A stretch of DNA of 17,471 bases, taken from positions 1 to 17,471 of the forward strand of contig JAGRCC010000196.1 in the NCBI GenBank assembly GCA_020433785.1, in the 5' to 3' direction. This DNA is from Anaerolineae bacterium. Lineage in GTDB: Bacteria; Chloroflexota; Anaerolineae; 4572-78; J111. Of this stretch, positions 1 through 5,920 are shown one piece after another (position 1 is the first letter of the stretch; each line of letters opens with the position of its first letter). The translations under genes were made by a program, and so were the position numbers. The notes beneath the pieces were generated by a model. It was not told the DNA's origin. It did not search any database and saw nothing but the letters and a program-made list of their open reading frames with translations.

Positions 1-140
1 ATGCGATCTTTAACGCTGTGGGCCGGGTTTTGATACTCCAACTTGACCACCACATCGGCCAGACACCCTTCGTTCAGCCGTTGCAGACGGACCAACGGCG
101 TGTTACCAATCAGCTCGGTTACATCATTTGCAATTTTCAT
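1..140 (-). CDS. cysK: Cysteine synthase (O-acetylserine sulfhydrylase), N-terminal fragment
   Basis: PLP enzyme that makes L-cysteine from O-acetylserine and sulfide in the cytoplasm. Only the first 46 codons lie in the window; the gene runs off the left edge. The translation starts [19 protein letters not shown], the family's N-terminal signature. It then reaches [14 protein letters not shown], the loop carrying the Schiff-base lysine (Lys44 here). The ATG occupies 138-140 and has a GAGG-type ribosome site about 12 nt upstream. Family membership (CysK/CysM/CBS fold) is secure. CysK rather than CysM or a cystathionine beta-synthase-like paralogue is the likely call, but it cannot be proved from 46 residues. 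It is transcribed toward the left edge, in the same direction as the two-component genes but separated from them by a terminator. Confidence 0.85.
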   Translation of the reverse strand, partial: MKIANDVTELIGNTPLVRLQRLNEGCLADVVVKLEYQNPAHSVKDR

Positions 141-260
141 GAGATTTTTCCTCGCTCGTACTATTAATGGTTTGGATTTTAGATGACAGTCACGGGGGCT
201 GTATTATCCTTCGCGCCTCATTGGGCTGATCGGGTCTGGTCTCAGCGACCGCATTCAATT

Positions 261-289
261 AGCGTAGCACTAAGGTCAAGCAAAGTCAA
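261..289 (-). promoter_or_regulatory. Candidate sigma-70-type promoter for cysteine synthase
   Basis: On the minus strand, TTGACT (284-289) is followed after 17 bp by TACGCT (261-266). This gives a good -35 and a mediocre -10. The implied start near 254 would leave a leader of roughly 110 nt before the ATG at 140. I searched that leader by eye for SAM or T-box riboswitch signatures and recognised none. The rest of the 141-461 gap holds only this region and the terminator at 368-401. Confidence 0.4.
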
Positions 290-367
290 AAACTTTTTTC
301 TATCCCTTAACCTCACCTCAAGTTCTTATCGCCTCGCATAGGCTTAAGGATGATTTAGCCCAAAAAC

Positions 368-401
368 AAATGAGCCAAACTCAGTCGAGTTCGGCTCATT
401 T
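368..401 (-). terminator. Intrinsic terminator of the two-component operon
   Basis: The 15-nt arms at 368-382 and 387-401 pair with one mismatch around a 4-nt loop (outer stem AAATGAGCC/GGCTCATTT). Read on the minus strand, the hairpin runs into TTTGTTTTTGGG, a proper U-rich tail. It sits about 60 nt past the stop of the response regulator, so it ends the minus-strand kinase/regulator transcript and insulates the downstream cysteine synthase gene. Confidence 0.9.
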
Positions 402-461
402 ATTGATTCGAGTTGCTTTTCAGTCGATTACGACCAACCGGTTATTAGATCATGAGTCGCA

Positions 462-1109
462 CTACATGGCTTCGCTGCCCAGGCCATGCTGAATGGCGAT
501 GACGGCCGCCTGAGTGCGATCCGAAACGTCCAGTTTGGCGAAAATGGCGCTGACGTGGTTACGCACGGTGCCTTCCGATAAGTGCAGCCGGTCGGCGATA
601 TCGGCGTTGGTGAAGCCACGCGCGATCAACCGGAGGACATCGGCTTCACGCTCGGTTAGTTTATCGGTGAGGAGCGTTGAGGGGTGAGCGTGAGATCCCG
701 CTACTTGAGTCAGCACCTTGCCGGCCACGGCGGGATCGAGAAAGGTTTTGCCGGTCACGGTCCCTCTGACCGCTTTGATAACCTCTTCGCGGGGGGTATC
801 TTTGAGCAAATAGCCCGACGCGCCGGCCCGGATGGCGTCAAAAACCCACTCATCATCGTCATAGGTGGTTAGCACCAGCACCTTGGTGCGAGGGTAATGG
901 GTTCGAATTTGGCGGGTGGCTTCGATACCGTTCAGCCCCGGCATTTTCAAATCCATCAACACCAGATCGGGCTGTGTTTTTTGCACCATCTCTACGGCTT
1001 CTGTTCCATCTTGAGCCTGGCCCAAAACCTCGATATCTTTTTCCAGTTTCAACAGCATTTCCAGACCATCTCGAATAATGGCCTGATCGTCACAGATCAC
1101 TACTTTCAT
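462..1109 (-). CDS. NarL/LuxR-family two-component response regulator
   Basis: DNA-binding response regulator of 215 residues, the usual family length. The receiver domain spans about 1-120, with the acidic pair Asp7/Asp8, phospho-acceptor Asp53 in LVLMDLKMPG, Thr81/Thr82 and Lys103 in GYLLKDTP. A linker leads to a LuxR-type helix-turn-helix at about 151-210 (LTEREADVLRLIARG, then SEGTVRNHVSAIFAKL). Its ATG overlaps the TGA of the upstream histidine kinase gene (ATGA), so the two are translationally coupled and almost certainly cognate. It resembles the DesR/LiaR/VraR group, which responds to membrane or envelope state. The divergent exporter operon and the twin palindromes at 2416-2455 make those its most likely targets; that is inference. 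A strong terminator follows. Confidence 0.95.
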   Translation of the reverse strand: MKVVICDDQAIIRDGLEMLLKLEKDIEVLGQAQDGTEAVEMVQKTQPDLVLMDLKMPGLNGIEATRQIRTHYPRTKVLVLTTYDDDEWVFDAIRAGASGYLLKDTPREEVIKAVRGTVTGKTFLDPAVAGKVLTQVAGSHAHPSTLLTDKLTEREADVLRLIARGFTNADIADRLHLSEGTVRNHVSAIFAKLDVSDRTQAAVIAIQHGLGSEAM

Positions 1110-2338
1110 GAGTCTACGTCCTTTATCGTGAGCCGAATGGTTGTCCCCCGGCCCGGTTGACTGTCGATGGCCAGTTGGCCGCCGACCAACTCCGCTCGTT
1201 CGCGCATGCCGGCCAGGCCAAAATGCTCAGTCGGGTCGGTTGGCTGCGGCTTGAAGCCTCGCCCATCATCTTGCACCAACAGCGAGATGCCGTGGCCGTT
1301 AGCGGTTAGTTGGACCTTCAAGTTATGGGCGTTAGCGTGATGAGTCACATTAGCGACGGCCTCTTGAGCTACCCGATAGATACACTGCTCAACATCCGGC
1401 GATAGCGACGGAATTGGGTCCAACACCGCCAGGTCAAGGCTTAAATTGGCCCGTTTAGCCGCCGATTCGGCCATCCTCGTCAGGGCCAGCGTCAAACCCA
1501 AATCGTCCAGAGGGCTGGCCCGGAGCGATTTCAAGGCCCGGCGGGTTTCTTGCAAGCCGGAGCGCGTGGCGTCCAATGATCGATCCAGCATCGACTGGGC
1601 GGCGGTCGAATCGACATCCCAATAAGCCTTGACGGTTTCTAGTTGAACGGATAACGCGCTCAAGGTATGGGCCAGGGTATCGTGTAACTCTCGCGCCATG
1701 CGGTTTCGTTCCCGGCTAATGGTCAAATGTTCCAGCGTACTGGCGTAGTGGGCTAACTGTGTATTGGCCTGTTCCAGAGTGTCCTGCTGGTTACGAAGTT
1801 GGGTCATCAGCGCGTTGATAAAATAGCCCACCACCGCGAAACTCATAGTTTGGATGAAGATAACGAATAGTTCAAAGAAAAAAGGGCGATCCCAAGGTCC
1901 GATAGCTAACATTAAAACCCCCACACTAATCAAGGCTGTACCTAGACAAAAAAAGGCCACATGCCGCCAGCTATATTGCCAGGCCGTTAATACCAGTGCA
2001 ATGAGTAAGACCGTAAACGCGCCGACGGAGATAATCGGCCCTGGCACAGATTCAGGGGTAAGCAAATATTTACTCACTGTAGGTAAGACCGTCATCAAGA
2101 TAATAATGAAAGGTAAAAAGGCGCGGCCCAACCATTCCTGACCCCGCTCCCAAAACGCTAAGCCTAAGATGATCAGCGCGGTCAGGCCGTTACCAACATA
2201 ATACCCGTAGGCGAACTGACGGATGGGCGGCGTAATATTCCAGTCAATCACCGCTAACACCAGCAGATAGCCCAGCCACAGGCCAGCGGCAATTCGGAGT
2301 AATTGACGGACACTGACTTTTGTTTCTGTCGTTTTCAT
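1106..2338 (-). CDS. Six-TM sensor histidine kinase (HisKA_3, DesK/LiaS-like)
   Basis: Membrane sensor kinase of 410 residues from the ATG at 2338. Six hydrophobic helices fill about residues 13-178 with only short loops and no sizeable extracytoplasmic domain, so it probably senses the membrane itself. After a short coiled linker comes the HisKA_3 dimerisation box RMARELHDTLAHTLS, with the phospho-acceptor at His219. The HATPase domain follows, with an N-box (Asn330 in VAQEAVANVTHHA), QDDGRGF at about 356-361, and a glycine-rich HFGLAGMRERAELVGG segment. A GTG at 2404 would add 22 residues (MIRLNDDRHHK...), but that stretch is polar, not sensor-like, and spans the promoter. The ATG sits exactly where the extended -10 promoter at 2345-2353 would start the mRNA. 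Partner: the response regulator overlapping its stop. Confidence 0.92.
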   Translation of the reverse strand: MKTTETKVSVRQLLRIAAGLWLGYLLVLAVIDWNITPPIRQFAYGYYVGNGLTALIILGLAFWERGQEWLGRAFLPFIIILMTVLPTVSKYLLTPESVPGPIISVGAFTVLLIALVLTAWQYSWRHVAFFCLGTALISVGVLMLAIGPWDRPFFFELFVIFIQTMSFAVVGYFINALMTQLRNQQDTLEQANTQLAHYASTLEHLTISRERNRMARELHDTLAHTLSALSVQLETVKAYWDVDSTAAQSMLDRSLDATRSGLQETRRALKSLRASPLDDLGLTLALTRMAESAAKRANLSLDLAVLDPIPSLSPDVEQCIYRVAQEAVANVTHHANAHNLKVQLTANGHGISLLVQDDGRGFKPQPTDPTEHFGLAGMRERAELVGGQLAIDSQPGRGTTIRLTIKDVDS

Positions 2339-2344
2339 ACCGCC

Positions 2345-2353
2345 ATTATAACA
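2345..2353 (-). promoter_or_regulatory. Extended -10 promoter giving a leaderless kinase mRNA
   Basis: On the minus strand the sequence TGTTATAAT is a perfect extended -10 element (TGn plus TATAAT). The last T is at 2345. Counting the usual six bases puts +1 at 2338, the A of the kinase ATG. No Shine-Dalgarno sequence precedes this ATG, and any -35 element is poor, as expected for an extended -10 promoter. The implied transcript has no 5' leader. Confidence 0.65.
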
Positions 2354-2415
2354 TAAAAGGTACGCAGCCGTCTTGTGGTGGCGATCATCATTTAACCTGA
2401 TCACCTATGACTGGT

Positions 2416-2455
2416 GTCACGGTGAGTCGTGACAAAAGTCACCCCACCAGGTGAC
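2416..2455. promoter_or_regulatory. Twin 18-bp palindromic operators between divergent operons
   Basis: Two dyads share the same architecture. GTCACG-N6-CGTGAC occupies 2416-2433 and GTCACC-N6-GGTGAC occupies 2438-2455. Their centres are 22 bp apart, close to two helical turns, so dimers would bind the same face of the DNA. AGTCGTGA also recurs directly at 2425-2432 and 2457-2464. The pair sits 86 and 108 bp upstream of the proposed kinase start, and about 64 and 86 bp upstream of the candidate plus-strand promoter. The adjacent NarL-family regulator is the obvious candidate ligand (inference). Confidence 0.6.
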
Positions 2456-2474
2456 AAGTCGTGATTATGAACAC

Positions 2475-2503
2475 TGTTAGCGAACCGCTTTATTTGATAG
2501 ACT
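2475..2503 (+). promoter_or_regulatory. Candidate activator-dependent promoter of the exporter operon
   Basis: TAGACT at 2498-2503 matches the -10 consensus at 4 of 6 positions and is preceded by TG one base upstream (TGATAGACT), an extended -10. The sequence 17 bp upstream (TGTTAG, 2475-2480) is a poor -35. A weak -35 with palindromes centred near -64 and -86 fits activator control. The implied leader to the ATG at 2653 is about 140 nt. It has a short weak hairpin around 2537-2560, upstream of a T-run, that I could not interpret. TCTAAT at 2595-2600 is a weaker alternative -10. Confidence 0.35.
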
Positions 2504-2652
2504 AAGGGCAACACACTGAGAAGAAAATTGTGGGAATGAACAATGAGCCGTTCACCATTATTCAAACGTTTTTTTAATTGATTTGTTCTCAATATCTAAT
2601 ACAACAAAAACCAGATTTGCCGAGAAAACGACTACATCGTTAGGAGTCTATA

Positions 2653-3195
2653 ATGGAAAGCATAACAACCATCAAAAAATCAATCACGAGCAAAACCAAG
2701 GTGAACCTCATCCTGGATAGCATCTTGCTTCTGATATTTTTGGTCGTGTATCAAGAAAAGGCGACCGGCGAGGTCATTCACGAATGGCTGGGGGTCGGAA
2801 TCGCCGTGGCCATCATCATTCATATCCTGCTGCATTGGCAGTGGGTCGTCAGCATCACGCAGCGGTTCTTTCAAAAAATCAAGACCGAACCCCGGATCAA
2901 CTACATTCTCAATGCCGGATTGTTCGTATGTTTCACCACAATTGTTTTTTCCGGGCTTATGATTTCGCGCAGTGTCCTGCCCTTTTTTGGCCTGGAAGGC
3001 GCCGATAGTTCCTTCTGGAAGATGTTACACGTTACCGCCGCCGAAGTGAGCTTGTGGCTAGTCGCCCTGCACGTGGCGCTTCACTGGCGCTGGATCCTCG
3101 ACGCGATCAAACGGTATATCGTGACACCGGTTAGCCAATATTTTGGCCGCCCGAAAAACCAACTGAAGCCCAAGCCCGTTCATTCAAAACTCTAG
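2653..3195 (+). CDS. DUF4405 / cytochrome b561-like four-helix membrane protein
   Basis: Integral membrane protein of 180 residues with four predicted helices at about 17-34, 45-67, 84-104 and 124-147. Six histidines form two sets with identical spacing: His43-x13-His57-x3-His61 and His126-x13-His140-x3-His144. Each second set lies in an HWxW context (LLHWQWVV and ALHWRWIL). The protein is therefore an internal duplication of a two-helix unit. The intramembrane histidines suggest b-type haem ligation, as in b561/formate-dehydrogenase-gamma-type domains; the haem is inferred. A strong ribosome site (AGGAG, 7 nt before ATG) precedes it. It is the first gene of the exporter operon, and the next gene starts 11 nt after its stop. 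A redox or sensory role for the exporter is possible but unproven. Confidence 0.8.
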   Translation: MESITTIKKSITSKTKVNLILDSILLLIFLVVYQEKATGEVIHEWLGVGIAVAIIIHILLHWQWVVSITQRFFQKIKTEPRINYILNAGLFVCFTTIVFSGLMISRSVLPFFGLEGADSSFWKMLHVTAAEVSLWLVALHVALHWRWILDAIKRYIVTPVSQYFGRPKNQLKPKPVHSKL

Positions 3196-3206
3196 GAGAT
3201 AACACC

Positions 3207-3602
3207 ATGTTGAAAATAGTGGGACGCACATTCATCATTTTAATCGTGGCCGGACTCATTGGCCTGGGTTGGTATGCATTTTCAACCACCTCCGCCAGCC
3301 AAATAATGGAACCGTCGGATAGGCCGGCCGAATTTAGCCAAACCGATGAGGCGGCCGGGAGTGAAATATCAACCGCTGAGGTCGAAACGACCGAGAGTCA
3401 AACATCAACGGCTGAGGTCAGCGAAGACATGCCGGCCAGGCCGGAAGGTGGCGAAATGGGCTTTTCGCTGAGCCGGGTTTCGACCGGAATGGCCGTAAGC
3501 CTGGGTCAAATCGCGTTGGTCATCGGGTTAGTGATCTTGTTTCAAAAATTGATCAACCGATTTACCCCAACAAATTTCAAACTGATGTGGTTTCGAAGGT
3601 AA
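3207..3602 (+). CDS. Small bitopic membrane protein of unknown function
   Basis: No family recognised. The protein has 131 residues. An N-terminal hydrophobic helix spans about residues 8-26 (IILIVAGLIGLGWYAF). A polar, Ser/Thr/Glu-rich stretch of about 65 residues follows, probably extracytoplasmic and disordered. A second helix at about 98-115 (SLGQIALVIGLVILFQ) precedes a short basic tail ending RR. The polar stretch contains a small tandem repeat, ISTAEVE and TSTAEVS, mirrored in the DNA by TCAACSGCTGAGGTC at two sites. AGGAG precedes the ATG. It lies 11 nt after the DUF4405-like gene and upstream of the adaptor gene, so it is probably part of the same machine. Accessory or stabilising subunit is a guess. 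Confidence 0.7.
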   Translation: MLKIVGRTFIILIVAGLIGLGWYAFSTTSASQIMEPSDRPAEFSQTDEAAGSEISTAEVETTESQTSTAEVSEDMPARPEGGEMGFSLSRVSTGMAVSLGQIALVIGLVILFQKLINRFTPTNFKLMWFRR

Positions 3603-3617
3603 GTCACAAGGTTCAGC

Positions 3618-3670
3618 GTCCACAGAGAAATACAGATAAACTCAGAGGCCATTTGTATCGATCTGTGGAC
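3618..3670. repeat. 53-nt hairpin between operon genes
   Basis: GTCCACAGA (3618-3626) and TCTGTGGAC (3662-3670) are perfect inverted arms. After a 3x3 internal loop, ATACA (3630-3634) pairs with TGTAT (3654-3658). The loop has no U-tract after it, so it is not an intrinsic terminator. CACAGAGA-type wording is common in intergenic repeats of environmental bacteria (recollection, not checked). It occupies the 118-bp gap inside the exporter operon and could act as an mRNA processing or stability element. Confidence 0.5.
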
Positions 3671-3720
3671 CGGCCCAAGAAATCATAACTTTTCAAACAG
3701 ATATTTAAGGAGATTCAAAA

Positions 3721-5115
3721 ATGAAACGTATTTTATTTACTATGGTCATTCTCGCCGTACTGGGCGCCGCCGGCTGGTATGGTTATCAAACCTATCTAGC
3801 GCCAACTGAATCTAAAAGCCTGACCGACGATCCCCGCGTGGAGATCATTACCGTCGGCAGCGACACTATCGAAAAGACCGTCAGCGCCACCGGCAGCATT
3901 GAGCCTGAAGCCGAGGTAGACATGAAGTTCGAAACCGGCGGTACGGTGGAAGAGGTTCTGGTCAAACAGGGCCAAGTGATCACCGCCGGCACCATTTTAG
4001 CCCGGCTGGACACGACCGACCTGGAGCGGTCGGTGCGCAGCGCCCAAATCGATCTGGATCAGGCCGAAGCTAATTTGAAACAACTTTTGGAGCCGGAGCT
4101 GGCCCAAAAAATTACCGCCGCCCAAGCCTCGGTCGAGAGTGCTCAACTCAACCTGGCCGATTTACAAGATGGGCCTGATCCGGACGACGTGACCAAGGCC
4201 GAAGCGTCACTGAAGCAAACCGAAATTACCCTCCAGGAAGCGCAGTGGGCCTACGATCAGGTCTCCTATCGCGGCGATGTGGGAGCGATGTCCCAATCCA
4301 ACGACTTACAAGATGCGACCCTGTCTTATGAATCGGCCGTAGCCGACTACAACCTGGCCGTTAAAGAGGCCACCCCGGCCGAGCTGGCTTCAGCCCGCTC
4401 TACCCTGGCCAGCGCCCAATCAAGCCTGGCCGAACTGCTTCAGGAACCCAGCGCCGCCGAAATTGCGGCCCAACAAGCCAATGTTGACAAGGCTCAACTC
4501 AACCTGGAAGAAGCCCTGGCCAATCTCAACGGGGCCGATCTGGTGGCCCCCACCAGCGGGGTGGTGCTGCAAGTGAACATCGAGCCGGGCGAACGGGTGA
4601 TGGATGACGCCGATGACGCGGCCTTGACCATTGCCGATACCTCCACCTACCTGCTCAAAATGGAAGTGGATGAGCTGGACATCGGCCAGGTACGCCAGGG
4701 CCAAAAAGCGGCTGTTACGCTCGACTCCTTTGTCGATCAAACGTTTGACGGGACCGTCACCGACATCTCACCCAGCCCCTCCAGCGAAGATGCGGACAGC
4801 ATTGTTACTTATGAGGTCACCATTACCTTGGACACGCCGGGTGACAGTATCGGCTTTTTAACGGGAATGACGGCCAGCGCCAATATCGAAACCGAAGTTC
4901 TAGACGATGCGGTGGTCATCCCGACCCGCGCGATCCAATCGGAGCAGGTCGATGGCGAGGCGGTGACTTACGTGGAAACCTTAAACTCGCAGGGTAATAC
5001 AACGCGGCAGGAAATTGAAACCGGGCTACGCAGCGGTTCGATGACGGAAGTGACTGCCGGTTTAGAACCCGGCGATCAGGTCGTTATCCGACAACAAACT
5101 GAAATGAACTTGTAA
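3721..5115 (+). CDS. MacA/HlyD-type membrane fusion (adaptor) protein
   Basis: Adaptor of a tripartite-style ABC exporter, 464 residues. It is anchored by an N-terminal helix (about 5-26) and otherwise extracytoplasmic. Order of parts: first half of the lipoyl/barrel-sandwich domain at about 45-100 (GSIEPEAEVDMKFETGGTVEEVLVK has the usual pattern), a long alpha-helical hairpin at about 101-270, the second lipoyl half at about 271-306 (LVAPTSGVVLQV), then a beta-barrel and membrane-proximal region to the end. The hairpin is built from repeats: ASVESAQLNLADL at about 136-148 is closely echoed by ANVDKAQLNLEEA at about 253-265, each beside a Pro-containing turn. Ribosome site AAGGAG lies upstream. 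The ATPase gene follows after 25 nt. In a single-membrane cell it would act like YknX rather than reach an outer-membrane channel. Confidence 0.93.
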   Translation: MKRILFTMVILAVLGAAGWYGYQTYLAPTESKSLTDDPRVEIITVGSDTIEKTVSATGSIEPEAEVDMKFETGGTVEEVLVKQGQVITAGTILARLDTTDLERSVRSAQIDLDQAEANLKQLLEPELAQKITAAQASVESAQLNLADLQDGPDPDDVTKAEASLKQTEITLQEAQWAYDQVSYRGDVGAMSQSNDLQDATLSYESAVADYNLAVKEATPAELASARSTLASAQSSLAELLQEPSAAEIAAQQANVDKAQLNLEEALANLNGADLVAPTSGVVLQVNIEPGERVMDDADDAALTIADTSTYLLKMEVDELDIGQVRQGQKAAVTLDSFVDQTFDGTVTDISPSPSSEDADSIVTYEVTITLDTPGDSIGFLTGMTASANIETEVLDDAVVIPTRAIQSEQVDGEAVTYVETLNSQGNTTRQEIETGLRSGSMTEVTAGLEPGDQVVIRQQTEMNL

Positions 5116-5140
5116 TCGGGATCAATGGGAAGAAAGAATC

Positions 5141-5920
5141 ATGAACGATAATCTTGTAGTTAAGGCTGAGAATCTAACCAAAACATACCAGATGGGTGAG
5201 GTCAAAGTCCAGGCATTACGCGGAGCCTCGCTGGAAGTTGAATCAGGCGAACTGCTCTCGATTATGGGACCGTCCGGCTCCGGCAAATCGACCTTAATGA
5301 ACATCTTGGGCTGTCTCGATCAACCCACCTCCGGCCAATATTTCCTGGAAGGTGTAGACGTGGCCCAATTATCCGATAACAACCTATCTCATATTCGGGG
5401 TAAACGGATCGGCTTTGTGTTCCAAAGTTTTAATTTACTGCCGCGCACCAGCGCTCTGGCCAATGTCGAACTGCCCTTGGTTTATATGGGCGTCGGGCGG
5501 GGCGAGCGCCGCCGCCGCTCCATCGCCGCGCTGGAGATGGTCGGGCTGGGCGGCCGGGTGCATCACAAACCCAACGAGCTATCCGGCGGTCAGCAGCAGC
5601 GGGTCGCTATTGCCCGCGCGTTAGTCACCGACCCGGCCATCATCATGGCCGACGAACCAACCGGCAACTTAGACTCCAAATCGAGCGTAGAGATTATGGG
5701 CATCTTTCAACATTTGAACGAGGCCCAAGGGATCACCATCATCTTTGTCACCCACGAGCTGGATATCGCCGAACACACCCGCCGGGTCATCCGGCTGGCC
5801 GACGGCCAAATTGTTGAGGACCGGCAAATTGCGCATCCGCGCCGGGCCGGGGTAACCGAAGCCACTCCCGTAGGAGACGGCGCGGCCCTACCCAATTTAG
5901 TGACACAAGGAGCCGCATAA
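5141..5920 (+). CDS. MacB/LolD-type ABC transporter ATP-binding protein
   Basis: Cytoplasmic ATPase of 259 residues that powers the neighbouring permease. All motifs are intact: Walker [10 protein letters not shown] (43-51), Q-loop Gln95 ([10 protein letters not shown]), signature LSGGQQQR (147-154), Walker B IIMADE ending in catalytic Glu172, D-loop GNLDS, and switch His205 (IFVTHE). The [13 protein letters not shown] segment after the Q-loop is typical of the MacB/LolD/FtsE (type VII) class. The C-terminal 30 residues or so form a short, poorly conserved tail. It starts 25 nt after the adaptor stop, and its TAA shares one base with the permease ATG (TAATG). Unlike classical MacB, ATPase and permease are separate polypeptides, as in YknYZ. 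Confidence 0.95.
   Translation: MNDNLVVKAENLTKTYQMGEVKVQALRGASLEVESGELLSIMGPSGSGKSTLMNILGCLDQPTSGQYFLEGVDVAQLSDNNLSHIRGKRIGFVFQSFNLLPRTSALANVELPLVYMGVGRGERRRRSIAALEMVGLGGRVHHKPNELSGGQQQRVAIARALVTDPAIIMADEPTGNLDSKSSVEIMGIFQHLNEAQGITIIFVTHELDIAEHTRRVIRLADGQIVEDRQIAHPRRAGVTEATPVGDGAALPNLVTQGAA

Noticed and set aside
141..260. Riboswitch (SAM or T-box) in the cysteine synthase leader
   Set aside because: Neither the SAM-I core nor the T-box AGGGTGGNACCGCG motif is visible; only short local hairpins such as GGTC/GACC near 237-250.
251..289. MerR-type operator (TTGACC with dyad TTAGTGCTACGCTAA) upstream of cysteine synthase
   Set aside because: The dyad is imperfect and no -10 box lies 19-20 bp from TTGACC as MerR-type promoters require.
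2339..2404. GTG start at 2404 extending the histidine kinase by 22 residues
   Set aside because: The extension is polar and unlike a sensor N-terminus, and it covers a perfect extended -10 promoter whose start point coincides with the ATG at 2338.
2521..2580. Attenuator hairpin before the T-run in the leader of the DUF4405-like gene
   Set aside because: The only stem is TGAAC/GTTCA and the T-run starts more than 10 nt later, too weak to call a terminator.
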